The position numbers were made by a program, and so were the translations under genes. A stretch of 32,203 nt of DNA from Neomoorella sulfitireducens (GTDB lineage Bacteria; Bacillota; DSM-521; Neomoorellales; Neomoorellaceae): the NCBI RefSeq assembly GCF_024733845.1, contig NZ_JANRHG010000020.1, positions 1 to 32,203 on the forward strand, read 5' to 3'. Positions 1 to 7,753 of the stretch are shown one piece after another. Position 1 is the stretch's first letter, and each line of letters begins with the position of its first letter. Below the pieces are notes generated by a model, which searched no databases, had not been told where the DNA came from, and saw only the letters and a list, made by a program, of their open reading frames with translations.

Positions 1-54
1 CCGGAGGATAGCCAGGCCGCGTTCGTCGATTCCGTCCAGGGCTAATACGTGCAT
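1..54 (-). CDS. serA: Probable D-3-phosphoglycerate dehydrogenase, N-terminus only
   Basis: The first 18 codons of a minus-strand gene run off the left edge. They read MHVLALDGIDERGLAILR, which resembles the usual N-terminus of 3-phosphoglycerate dehydrogenase, the first enzyme of the phosphorylated serine pathway (3-phosphoglycerate to 3-phosphohydroxypyruvate, NAD-dependent, cytosolic). The ATG at 54-52 has a strong GGGAGGGG ribosome binding site about eight bases upstream. The upstream neighbour on the same strand is a serine-type aminotransferase, and this pairing supports the call. Only a short peptide is visible, so another hydroxyacid dehydrogenase is possible. Confidence 0.6.
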   Translation of the reverse strand, partial: MHVLALDGIDERGLAILR

Positions 55-60
55 TGCGGT

Positions 61-268
61 TATCCCCTCCCTTGGAAATGAGGTTCTGCCATGTAATTCA
101 GCTTTTTGTAGGCTGGATGTAAAGGCTCCGGGCTCGGTGGTTCTCGGCTAGCAAACTTAGCGCTCAGCCTTGCTCCCCTCCAGCCCCTTGCCTCAACCTA
201 CATTTTCATGCTTAGTGGAGCGGGCGCTTAGCCCCTATAAGCAGCTCCACTCCTAGCTGGACATGGTT
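61..268 (-). other. Foldable 214-nt gap between aminotransferase and serA, candidate structured RNA
   Basis: No gene is seen here, yet the minus-strand transcript would fold strongly. An 8-bp arm pair (AGTGGAGC/GCTCCACT, plus coordinates 213-220 and 244-251) encloses a smaller GCTTA/TAAGC or GGGC/GCCC hairpin. A long-range pair TGTAGG/CCTACA (about 105-110 and 197-202) encloses GGCTGGA/TCCAGCC and AAGGCT/AGCCTT arms. I do not recognise a known riboswitch core. It could be a leader controlling serA, an RNA-processing site, or a small non-autonomous repeat element inserted in the operon. Confidence 0.4.
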
Positions 269-1435
269 TTACACGCCGGCAGGCCTTTCTTCGCCTAATA
301 TAGCCCCGGCCGCCGCCACCGCCGCGCCCCGGTTCACCTTTACGCCGGCATCAACGAGAACATTTTCCAGGGCGGCCAGGCCGGCCAGGATGTCGCTGTA
401 ACTTACATAACCCAGGTGGCCGATGCGGAATACCCGGTCCTTGACATCGCCCTGCCCGCCGGCAACAACTACGCCGAACTTTTCCCGCAAAGGGGTAATT
501 ATATCTGCCGGTTTCATGCCTTCCGGTACACATACGGCCGTCACTGCCGGTGAGGCCACCGCGTCTTCAGCCAGGAGTTTTAGTCCCAGGGCGCGGACCC
601 CTGCCCGTACCATATCCCGCATCAAGGCATGGCGGGCAAAACTGCCGGCCAGGGTTTCCTCCTTCAGGATGCGCAAGGATTCCTGCAGCCCGTAGAGAAG
701 GGAGACGGCAGGTGTAAAGGGGGTCTGGCCCTTTAGTCCTGAATTTCTCGCTTTTTTAATATCAAGGTAAAAACGCCGGTTGGTGCATTGTTCTGCTGCC
801 TGCCAGGCGCGGGCATTCACGGCCAGCATGGCTAAACCCGGCGGCAGCATGAAGGCTTTCTGGGAACCGGCAATTACGACATCAACCTTCCAGGCGTCCA
901 TGGGTAAATCGGCGGCTACCAGGCCGCTGATGCTGTCCACAATGAGGAGGGCGGGATGGTTTCCCCGGGCACGGCTGATGGCCTGGATATCGTTTAAAAC
1001 CCCGGTCGAGGTCTCATTGTGCTGGACGAGAACGGCCTTAATCTTATGTTCCTTATCGACTTCCAGGCGACTGGCTATGGCCTGGGGATCGGCCGCCTCC
1101 CCGTACGGGAAGGCCATAACCTCCGTTTCGACATCGAAAGCACGGCAAATCTGGATGAAACGCTCGCCAAAAGCGCCAATGGTTACGGCCAGCACCTTTT
1201 CTCCAGGTGAAATAAGGTTGGCAACGGCCGCTTCCATGCCACCGGTCCCAGAAGCCGTTAAGATGACCACCTCGGCGCGGGTCTGAAAGGCATCCTTTAA
1301 TCCTTCCGTTATTTCTTCCCACAGGGCTTTAAACTCCGGGCCGCGGTGGTTTATAGCCGGCCGCGCCGTGGCCAGGGCTACCCGGGGTGGGACCGGCGTC
1401 GGCCCGGGTAAAAGTAAGATTTGCTTATCAGTCAT
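269..1435 (-). CDS. Class V PLP aminotransferase (serine-pyruvate / alanine- or serine-glyoxylate type)
   Basis: A 388-residue fold-type I PLP enzyme of the alanine-glyoxylate / serine-pyruvate family. It opens with the LLLPGPTPVPP motif typical of this family. The SGTGGMEA phosphate-binding stretch is near residues 62-69, the VDSISG aspartate is near 167, and the Schiff-base lysine is in SQKAF at about 193. Family members interconvert serine, alanine, glyoxylate, pyruvate and hydroxypyruvate; next to serA the gene probably serves serine (or glycine) synthesis in place of a classical SerC. I chose the ATG at 1435, eight bases after a GGGAAAGGG site; an in-frame GTG nine bases upstream lies on top of that site. 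Expression is probably set by the T-box leader upstream. The exact amino donor cannot be read from sequence. Confidence 0.85.
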   Translation of the reverse strand: MTDKQILLLPGPTPVPPRVALATARPAINHRGPEFKALWEEITEGLKDAFQTRAEVVILTASGTGGMEAAVANLISPGEKVLAVTIGAFGERFIQICRAFDVETEVMAFPYGEAADPQAIASRLEVDKEHKIKAVLVQHNETSTGVLNDIQAISRARGNHPALLIVDSISGLVAADLPMDAWKVDVVIAGSQKAFMLPPGLAMLAVNARAWQAAEQCTNRRFYLDIKKARNSGLKGQTPFTPAVSLLYGLQESLRILKEETLAGSFARHALMRDMVRAGVRALGLKLLAEDAVASPAVTAVCVPEGMKPADIITPLREKFGVVVAGGQGDVKDRVFRIGHLGYVSYSDILAGLAALENVLVDAGVKVNRGAAVAAAGAILGEERPAGV

Positions 1436-1542
1436 AAAAAACACCCTTTCCCGTTTTTATTGCGACATTATTAAGAAATGCGGGCTATATTATCCCCTGT
1501 TAAGGGTTAAGATCGATAAGTCACCTCCCAATTTTACCCAAC

Positions 1543-1815
1543 TAAAAATAAAAACTCTCGTCCCTTTTGTAAGGGACGAGAGTTTCACCCGCGGTGCCAC
1601 CCTAATTGACCGGGTTAAAATGCCATAACCCGGTCCCCTCTACATGCGTAACGGACATGACCGCCCCGGCTTCTTCCTTATGCAGGATTTCTCGCCGGGT
1701 ACTCAGGGGTGCCCCTCGACAGCCTCCGGGCTGGTTCCCACCGTCCACCAGCTCTCTCGCCTACCGGAGTGGGCTGCCGACACTCCCCCTCATCGCTTTA
1801 ACATTAACTAATTTG
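1543..1815 (-). promoter_or_regulatory. T-box leader (tRNA-sensing riboswitch) upstream of the aminotransferase-serA operon
   Basis: The minus-strand RNA shows the full T-box layout. Stem I has the K-turn bases GATGA and CTGAGT, an AGAGAG bulge and an apical GCTGGT/ACCAGC stem. Next come a linker stem, the T-box sequence GGGTGGCACCGCGG (near 1590-1603), and a terminator of a 12-bp stem (1555-1582) followed by a T-rich tract (1554-1543). Uncharged tRNA should stabilise the antiterminator and let transcription reach the aminotransferase and serA. The specifier loop reads most naturally as GGC (Gly), but TGGC in the T-box pairs with a tRNA having G73, which fits Ser and not Gly. The amino acid is therefore left open between Ser and Gly. 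Confidence 0.93.
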
Positions 1816-1821
1816 TAGATT

Positions 1822-1850
1822 ATATTAGCATACCGTGGCAGGAAACGCAA
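1822..1850 (-). promoter_or_regulatory. Promoter of the T-box leader
   Basis: On the minus strand TTGCGT (1850-1845) and TAATAT (1827-1822) are separated by exactly 17 bases. A TGC just before the -10 gives an extended -10 element. Transcription would start near 1815, directly before Stem I of the T-box. Confidence 0.7.
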
Positions 1851-1895
1851 GGCCGGATAATATATTTAACAAATTATTAAAGAAAGTTGGAGGCT

Positions 1896-2510
1896 TTAAA
1901 TTCCCCCGGGATGCCCGATAATCAATTTAACAATCTTTGCGGCTAAATCCTCCTCCCGTTCAATCTCGATACCGGCCATCCTCACATTGGCCACCGTACG
2001 GCGGTTAATGTTGGAACCGATTAGATACAGGACAAGGGGGTTCAGGGCATCCATCACGGGGCCAAAAAACCAGTGCTCACTGCGTACATGCTCCAGCAGT
2101 ACTATCCTGCCTTCCGGGCGGCAGACCCGGCGTACTTCTTTTAGCCCCTGCACCGGATCGGGTACTGTGCAAAAAACGCAGGTGGCTACCACCGTGTCAA
2201 AACTGGCGTCTTCAAATTCCAGGTGCTGGACATCCATCTCTATTAAGTCCACCGGTGCCGGGGCCATTTGGAGCTTTTGCCTGGCCCGGGCCAGCATCCC
2301 GGGGCTGAAGTCAATGGCCGTTACCCGGCATTCAGGTGGATAAAAGGGGAAATTGGCCCCCGTACCTACCCCAACTTCCAGCACTCGACCCCGTGCTTCC
2401 TGCCACACCCGCCGGCGCCAATCACCGGAGATCATCCGGTCCATCCAGTCATAAAAAAGCGCAGTGCGGTTATAACGGTTTTTGATTATTTCGGTTAATT
2501 CTCTGGCCAC
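1896..2510 (-). CDS. Class I SAM-dependent methyltransferase, UbiE / PmtA-like
   Basis: A 204-residue soluble methyltransferase. Motif I is VLEVGVGTGANF at residues 43-54, followed by the acidic ribose-binding AIDFSP near 65-70 and a later VVATCVFCTVPD segment near 110-121. The N-terminal YDWMDRM and the hydrophobic ALNPLVLYLIG near 160 resemble phospholipid or quinone methyltransferases, so a lipid-like substrate is possible but not shown. The GTG start at 2510 follows a modest GGTGAT site; no ATG lies nearby in frame. The gene stands alone, upstream of and co-oriented with the T-box operon, and diverges from the aminotransferase at 2705. Substrate unknown. Confidence 0.8.
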   Translation of the reverse strand: MARELTEIIKNRYNRTALFYDWMDRMISGDWRRRVWQEARGRVLEVGVGTGANFPFYPPECRVTAIDFSPGMLARARQKLQMAPAPVDLIEMDVQHLEFEDASFDTVVATCVFCTVPDPVQGLKEVRRVCRPEGRIVLLEHVRSEHWFFGPVMDALNPLVLYLIGSNINRRTVANVRMAGIEIEREEDLAAKIVKLIIGHPGGI

Positions 2511-2528
2511 TTCTTCATCACCAAAATT

Positions 2529-2537
2529 ATTATATCA
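2529..2537 (-). promoter_or_regulatory. Extended -10 promoter for the methyltransferase
   Basis: The minus strand carries TGATATAAT, a perfect -10 with a TGN extension, 18 bases upstream of the GTG start. No convincing -35 hexamer is present, as often seen with extended -10 promoters. Confidence 0.4.
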
Positions 2538-2704
2538 TCATGTTTTCGCCGGTATATACAAAGAGTTGAATATCCTGCATCTATGGTAACACCTGCTGTA
2601 CCACTTGTCAAAAAAGTAATATAAATTAGCGGGCAGGATTCCTGCTTCCCCGTGGCGAAAAAACTTAACATTATTTAATTATTATAGAAGAGGGTGGTAA
2701 GCAC

Positions 2705-3865
2705 ATGCCTGACAGGGAAAAAGACATCGCCACCCGAGCCCGGGAAATGCCGCCCTTTATCGTCATGGACATCCTGGAAAAGGCCAAAGAAATGGAAGCC
2801 CGGGGAGAGAACATCATCCACCTGGAAATCGGCGAACCGGATTTCGATACCCCGGAACCTGTGAAAGAAGCCGCCCGGCGCGCCCTGGCAGCAGGGGATA
2901 CCCACTATACCCACAGCCTGGGCAAGCCCGAACTCCGGGAGGAAATCGCCCGCTACTACCGGCGGAAATACGGGGTTAGCATCTCGCCCGACCAGGTCGT
3001 CGTTACATCCGGCACCTCCCCGGCCATGCTCCTGGTCTGCGGCGTCCTCCTGGAACCGGGAGACGAAGTCATCCTCCCCGACCCCCATTACGCCTGCTAC
3101 CCCAATTTTATCCGCTATACCGGAGGCCGCCCGGTAATGGTGCCGGTATGGGAGGAAGACGGCTTCAAATACCGGCCGGAGGAAATCCGTGCCCGCCTTA
3201 CCACCCGCACCCGGGCCATCATGGTCAATTCCCCCGCCAATCCCACCGGGACCGTCTTTACGGCAGACGAATTAAGAGCCCTGGCCCAGCTGGAACCCTG
3301 TATCATTGCCGACGAGATCTACCACGGCCTTGTTTACGAAGGCCGCGAGCATACCATCCTGGAATTTACCGACCGGGCCTTTGTCATCAACGGCTTTTCC
3401 AAGCTCTACGCCATGACCGGCTGGCGCCTGGGTTACGTCATCGCACCGCCGGAGTTTGTCCGGCCTTTACAAAAGCTGCAGCAGAACCTCTTTATCTGCG
3501 CCGGTTCCTTCGTCCAGGCCGCCGCTATCACCGCCCTGCGGGAATGCGACGAGCACGTGGCGCACATGGTAGCTACCTACGACGAGCGTCGCCGTTACCT
3601 GTTGAACCGCCTCAAAGCCATGGGCCTGGCCACCCGGGTCGAGCCCACCGGCGCCTTTTATGCCCTTGCCAACGTCAAGAAATATACAAACGATTCCTAT
3701 TCCTTTGCCTTTGAAATATTAGAAAAGGCCCGGGTAGCCGTTACCCCGGGCATCGACTTCGGCCGCAACTGCGAGGGTTACCTCCGCCTCTCCTACGCCA
3801 ATTCCCTGGAAAACATCAAAGAAGGCCTTGACCGGCTGGAAGATTTCCTGGCCGGCCGCCGTTAA
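2705..3865 (+). CDS. Class I/II PLP aminotransferase (aspartate / aromatic aminotransferase-like)
   Basis: A 386-residue aminotransferase of fold type I, normal length for subgroup I-gamma enzymes. Visible landmarks are IGEPDFDTP near 42-50, the NSPANPTG motif at 175-182, the ADEIYHGL aspartate near 203, the PLP lysine K233 in NGFSKLYAMTGWRLGY, and the substrate-carboxylate arginine in YLRLSYA near the C-terminus. It transfers amino groups between an amino acid and 2-oxoglutarate or another keto acid in the cytosol. The ATG at 2705 follows GAGGGTGGT. It is monocistronic, divergent from the methyltransferase, and encoded head-on to replication. Substrate preference is not determinable here. 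Confidence 0.88.
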   Translation: MPDREKDIATRAREMPPFIVMDILEKAKEMEARGENIIHLEIGEPDFDTPEPVKEAARRALAAGDTHYTHSLGKPELREEIARYYRRKYGVSISPDQVVVTSGTSPAMLLVCGVLLEPGDEVILPDPHYACYPNFIRYTGGRPVMVPVWEEDGFKYRPEEIRARLTTRTRAIMVNSPANPTGTVFTADELRALAQLEPCIIADEIYHGLVYEGREHTILEFTDRAFVINGFSKLYAMTGWRLGYVIAPPEFVRPLQKLQQNLFICAGSFVQAAAITALRECDEHVAHMVATYDERRRYLLNRLKAMGLATRVEPTGAFYALANVKKYTNDSYSFAFEILEKARVAVTPGIDFGRNCEGYLRLSYANSLENIKEGLDRLEDFLAGRR

Positions 3866-4186
3866 TACACCGGTTAATATCCCGGGTTAAATAAAATCTC
3901 ATGAGGAGGGTTAAATAAGGTATTCACAGGTCTAGGCCGGGTATCAATGATAATATACACGTTTTAAAACTAAACGGCCTTACCAGCAAACTAAAAAGAA
4001 AAAATTTAAGGATAAATAGTTAACCCGCTTTCCCCCTATCCCTTTCCCGACAAGAAAAATACGCCAGCGATTCTTTCAAGCTGCCGGGAAGACCTTTAAC
4101 GGTTAAAGCCTTTATTTTTTGTGGTGTCCCAATTAAAATAAAATCTCAAGAAACAAGTATACGGATGGGGGGTAGGGTAGTATATA
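3866..4186 (+). other. Intergenic stretch with a weak terminator and a 13-nt direct repeat
   Basis: This 321-base AT-rich stretch holds no gene I can support. A 13-base direct repeat (AAATAAAATCTCA) occurs at 3889-3901 and 4136-4148. A 6-bp hairpin CTTTAA-CGG-TTAAAG at 4094-4108 is followed by CC and a T-rich run to 4120, a possible terminator for the preceding gene. The glyoxylate operon promoter must lie here, but I see no clean -35/-10 pair. Confidence 0.45.
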
Positions 4187-5857
4187 ATGCTTGTAGCCGA
4201 AGTTCTTGTAAAAATATTGGAAAGCGAAGGTGTCCGTGCTGTTTTTGGAATACCCGGTGCCAGCGTTACACCGGTGTATAAATATCTTTCTTTATCCAAA
4301 AAAATAAGTCATTACACGGCAAGACATGAAGAGGGTGCGGCCCATGCGGCCGACGGCTATACCAGGGCCAGCGGTAATATTGCCTGCTGCATTACTACCT
4401 CGGGACCCGGGGCCACCAACCTGGTAACCGGGCTGTACAACGCGCAAATTGATTCCATACCTATAGTGGCGATCACCGGCCAGAACAACCGTTCCCAGCT
4501 GGGTAAGGAAGCCTTCCAGTGCGTCGATATTGTGAGTACGGTGCGTCCTTATGTTAAAGGCGCCTGGTGCGTAACCGAACCGTCCAGGGCGCCAGGTATC
4601 ATCAGAGAGGCCTTCCGCCTGGCCAGGTCGGGGCGGCCGGGACCCGTCCTCATTGACCTGCCCCTGGATGTCCAGACAACCGATATAACCTATGACCCGG
4701 AGCTGGACGCCCCCCTGCCATGGGATAAACCTGAACCCAATCCCCGGCAGGTTAAAAAAGCCGTAGAAATGATTTTGGCTGCCAAATCCCCCGTTATCCT
4801 TGCGGGGGGCGGGGTGATCATAGCCGGAGCCACCAGGGAACTCCTGGAGTTTGCCGGGTACCTTTCCCTCCCTGTCGTTACAACCTATATGGGCAAGGGC
4901 AGTATACCCCCGGATCACCCCCTTTATTGCGGCCAGGTAGGGACCCAGTGCAATACACCCTTCGGCAATAAGGCTTTCCTGGAATCCGACCTTGTTCTGG
5001 GCATCGGCTGCAGGTTTAATGACCGGCATACCGGTAACGTTGATGTCTATACCCGGGGGCGAAAGTTTATCCATATCGATATAGAACCCACCCAGATAGG
5101 GCGCACCATAAGTACCGACCTGGGAATAGTCGCCGATGCCCGGCTGGCACTGGCAGCGCTACTGGAAGCTGCGAAAACAAAAACCGGGAAAAGGGACCCC
5201 CGGGGCTGGGTCGTCAGGATACCGGAGCTCAGGGAAAAAAGCGAGCGCCGGGTACAATTCGATGATATTCCCATTAAGCCCCACAGGGTTTTTCATGAAA
5301 TAAACGAATTGCTGGGCAAGGATACGATTTTTACCGTCGGCTGCGGTGTCGTCCAGATCTGGTCGGGGCAGTTCCAGAAAACATGGCGGCCCAGGTACTA
5401 CCTCCCCTCGGGTGGAGCGGGAACCCTGGGCTTTGAAATCCCGGCGGCCGTAGGGGCCAAGATAGCCAACCCTGAAGCCCGGGTTTGCGCCATCGTCGGT
5501 GACGGCGGCTTTACCTTTCAAGGCGAAGCCCTGGCCATGGCCTGTCAGTATGGCATACCAATCATCGTCATCATAATAAACAACGGCTACCTGGGTCTTA
5601 TCCGCCAGAACCAGGCCCTGAATTATGGCTATGAGTATGCCGTAGACCTGTGGTACAACGACGGGAAAATAGATTTTGTCCGGGTTGCCTCAGGGTACGG
5701 TGCCAGGGGCGAAAGGGTAACGCAGCCGGAGGAGATAAAGCCGGCGCTGGTAAGGGCCCTGCACGCCGGTGTTCCTTATGTCCTTGATATAATCGTCGAG
5801 AGGAAAACACTATGTTCAATGGGGTCCAGTATTGACGCCATCCAGGAATACGCATGA
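4187..5857 (+). CDS. gcl: Glyoxylate carboligase-like ThDP enzyme
   Basis: A 556-residue thiamine-diphosphate enzyme of the acetolactate synthase superfamily. The N-terminal PYR domain covers about 1-170, the central FAD/Rossmann-like domain about 190-340 with GRKFIHIDIEPTQIGR (291-306), and the C-terminal PP domain carries the ThDP/Mg motif GDGG at 438-441 and NN at 465-466. The HIDIEPTQIGR block, the NNGYLGLIRQ block and the terminal SMGSSID are those of glyoxylate carboligase, which condenses two glyoxylates to tartronate semialdehyde and CO2. The following genes are hydroxypyruvate isomerase and tartronate semialdehyde reductase, which fits. Unlike E. coli Gcl, which has valine at the cofactor-activating position, residue 48 here is glutamate (RHEEGAAH), as in acetolactate synthases. 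An acetolactate synthase-like side activity is therefore possible. Confidence 0.85.
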   Translation: MLVAEVLVKILESEGVRAVFGIPGASVTPVYKYLSLSKKISHYTARHEEGAAHAADGYTRASGNIACCITTSGPGATNLVTGLYNAQIDSIPIVAITGQNNRSQLGKEAFQCVDIVSTVRPYVKGAWCVTEPSRAPGIIREAFRLARSGRPGPVLIDLPLDVQTTDITYDPELDAPLPWDKPEPNPRQVKKAVEMILAAKSPVILAGGGVIIAGATRELLEFAGYLSLPVVTTYMGKGSIPPDHPLYCGQVGTQCNTPFGNKAFLESDLVLGIGCRFNDRHTGNVDVYTRGRKFIHIDIEPTQIGRTISTDLGIVADARLALAALLEAAKTKTGKRDPRGWVVRIPELREKSERRVQFDDIPIKPHRVFHEINELLGKDTIFTVGCGVVQIWSGQFQKTWRPRYYLPSGGAGTLGFEIPAAVGAKIANPEARVCAIVGDGGFTFQGEALAMACQYGIPIIVIIINNGYLGLIRQNQALNYGYEYAVDLWYNDGKIDFVRVASGYGARGERVTQPEEIKPALVRALHAGVPYVLDIIVERKTLCSMGSSIDAIQEYA

Positions 5858-5924
5858 AACACCCGGGAGGTGATCGTGCAGGAAACTTTGTGACCATACT
5901 ACTTCATTCAGGAGGTATTGAACC

Positions 5925-6713
5925 ATGCCGAAGTTCGCTGCTAATTTAACGATGCTGTTTACCGAATTACCCTTCCTGGAGCGCTTTAATGCCGCCCGTA
6001 AAGCCGGGTTTAATGCGGTAGAGTTCCTGTTCCCCTATGACTTTAGCCTTGACGCTATCAAAACATCCCTTGCCGAAAATAACCTCCGGGTAGTGTTATT
6101 TAATCTCCCCGCAGGCAACTGGGCCGCCGGTGAGCGGGGTATTGCCGCCGACCCCGGGCGCACGGAAGAGTTCCGCGCCGGTGTCAGGCAGGCTGTCGAG
6201 TGGGCCGGGCAACTCCATGTCCCCCGCCTGAACTGCCTGGCAGGTAAAATAAACCTGGCTTTTTCCCGGGAAGAGCACTGGCGGGTACTGGTAGAAAATA
6301 CCCGTTACGCAGCCCGGGCCCTGGCCGAACACAATTTAAAACTGATGGTAGAACCCATTAATCACTATGACGTCCCGGGCTTTTTCCTTAACACATCCGG
6401 CCAGGTTTTGCGATTGATCGAGGAAGTAAACATGCCCAACGTATACCTGCAATACGACCTTTACCACGCCCAGAAGGAAGAAGGCAATTTAACGGCTACG
6501 TTGCGCGAGCATATTCAAGGTATAGGACATATCCAGATAGCCGACAATCCCGGCAGGCATCAACCGGGGACCGGGGAAATAAATTACCCCTTCTTGCTGC
6601 GGGAAATTGACAACCTGGGGTATGAAGGCTACGTGTCCCTGGAATATATTCCCGAACCCGATACACTGAGTTCTTTGGGGTGGATTAAAGCTTACGGGTA
6701 CAACCTGGAGTAA
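5925..6713 (+). CDS. hyi: Hydroxypyruvate isomerase
   Basis: A 262-residue TIM-barrel protein of the xylose isomerase-like superfamily, matching the usual hydroxypyruvate isomerase length. The likely metal-binding and catalytic glutamates are E143 in MVEPINHYD and E240 in VSLEYIPEP. The PAGNWAAGERG stretch near 62-72 is also characteristic. It interconverts hydroxypyruvate and tartronate semialdehyde in the cytosol. The ATG at 5925 follows AGGAGG. It sits 67 bases after gcl and 24 bases before glxR, clearly one operon. Through hydroxypyruvate it could connect glyoxylate assimilation with serine. Confidence 0.9.
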   Translation: MPKFAANLTMLFTELPFLERFNAARKAGFNAVEFLFPYDFSLDAIKTSLAENNLRVVLFNLPAGNWAAGERGIAADPGRTEEFRAGVRQAVEWAGQLHVPRLNCLAGKINLAFSREEHWRVLVENTRYAARALAEHNLKLMVEPINHYDVPGFFLNTSGQVLRLIEEVNMPNVYLQYDLYHAQKEEGNLTATLREHIQGIGHIQIADNPGRHQPGTGEINYPFLLREIDNLGYEGYVSLEYIPEPDTLSSLGWIKAYGYNLE

Positions 6714-6737
6714 CTTTTACGAAAGGAGTAGATAGTA

Positions 6738-7634
6738 ATGAGTAAAATCGGATTTATCGGTCTCGGCATCATGGGCAAACCCATGAGTAAAAACCTCATC
6801 AAGGCCGGACACCAGCTGGTAGTCTACGATATTGTTAAAGAGGCTGTTGCAGAGGTAGTTACCGCCGGCGCGGAACCCGCGGGTTCTCCCCGGGAGGTGG
6901 CCGAACGCTGCGACATATTTATTACCATGCTTCCCAATTCACCCCAGGTAAAGGAAGTAGTCCTGGGGGACAACGGGATCATCGAAGGCGCGCGGCCGGG
7001 TTCCATCCTTGTCGATATGAGTTCCATAGACCCCATGGTTACCAGGGAAATTGCCGCCAGGTTAAAAGAAAAAGGCATAAGAATGCTGGATGCCCCGGTC
7101 AGCGGGGGCGAGCCTAAAGCCATTGACGGCACTTTGTCGATTATGGTGGGGGGACGGCAGGAAGACTTTAATGAATGCTATGATATTTTAAAGGCCATGG
7201 GGGCCTCGGTGGTCAGGGTCGGCGATATCGGCGCCGGTAATGTAACCAAGCTGGCCAACCAGATCATCGTCGCCCTGAACATTGCCGCCATGTCTGAGGC
7301 CCTGGTACTGGCCACCAAAGCCGGGGTGGATCCGGACCTCGTCTACCAGGCTATCCGCGGCGGGCTGGCGGGGAGTACAGTCCTCGATGCTAAAGCCCCC
7401 CTGGTAATGGCCAGGAAGTTTAATCCCGGTTTCCGGATCAACCTGCACATCAAAGACCTGGCCAACGCCCTGTCAGCCGGGCATGAGGTGGGAGTACCCC
7501 TGCCCCTGACTGCGGCGGTCATGGAAATCCTCCAGGCCCTCAAGGTTGACGGCCTGGGTGATGCCGACCACGGCGCCATCGTTCGCTTCTACGAGAATTT
7601 GGCCAGGGTGGAGGTCAGAAAACAGGACAGGTAA
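6738..7634 (+). CDS. glxR: 2-hydroxy-3-oxopropionate (tartronate semialdehyde) reductase
   Basis: A 298-residue beta-hydroxyacid dehydrogenase. The Rossmann motif GFIGLGIMGKPM is at residues 5-16, the substrate-binding DAPVSGGEPKA at 118-128, and the catalytic lysine K171 is in GNVTKLANQ. It reduces tartronate semialdehyde to D-glycerate with NAD(P)H. AAAGGAG before the ATG is a good ribosome binding site. As third gene of the gcl-hyi-glxR operon it completes conversion of glyoxylate to glycerate. No glycerate kinase is visible in the operon. Paralogues such as 3-hydroxyisobutyrate dehydrogenase are similar in sequence, but context decides. Confidence 0.9.
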   Translation: MSKIGFIGLGIMGKPMSKNLIKAGHQLVVYDIVKEAVAEVVTAGAEPAGSPREVAERCDIFITMLPNSPQVKEVVLGDNGIIEGARPGSILVDMSSIDPMVTREIAARLKEKGIRMLDAPVSGGEPKAIDGTLSIMVGGRQEDFNECYDILKAMGASVVRVGDIGAGNVTKLANQIIVALNIAAMSEALVLATKAGVDPDLVYQAIRGGLAGSTVLDAKAPLVMARKFNPGFRINLHIKDLANALSAGHEVGVPLPLTAAVMEILQALKVDGLGDADHGAIVRFYENLARVEVRKQDR

Positions 7635-7753
7635 ATTTCTTTAATTTTACTTTTATGTACCGGGTGTGTCCAGATGATAATGTTTTTATATTATTAATTG
7701 AAACGGGGGGGTCGGCTTAAATCAATGCCGACCCCACGCGACGTAATGCCCCG
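7635..7753. terminator. Perfect 9-bp hairpin between converging units
   Basis: GGGGTCGGC at 7708-7716 pairs perfectly with GCCGACCCC at 7727-7735 around a 10-base loop. It lies 74 bases after glxR, with the minus-strand remnant and kinase region beyond. Neither side has a long T tract, so it may be a bidirectional or Rho-assisted end, or protect the glx mRNA 3' end. Confidence 0.5.

Noticed and set aside
3889-4148. 13-nt direct repeat as a mobile element footprint
   Set aside because: The repeat is AT-rich and short, and nothing between the copies resembles a transposon; chance is the simpler explanation.
4292-5074. Long minus-strand frame opposite gcl
   Set aside because: Antisense shadow of a well-conserved gene; no family resemblance.
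5858-5924. Possible short peptide between gcl and hyi (ATG overlapping the gcl stop)
   Set aside because: It runs into hyi out of frame, and the site AGGAGG clearly serves the hyi ATG.
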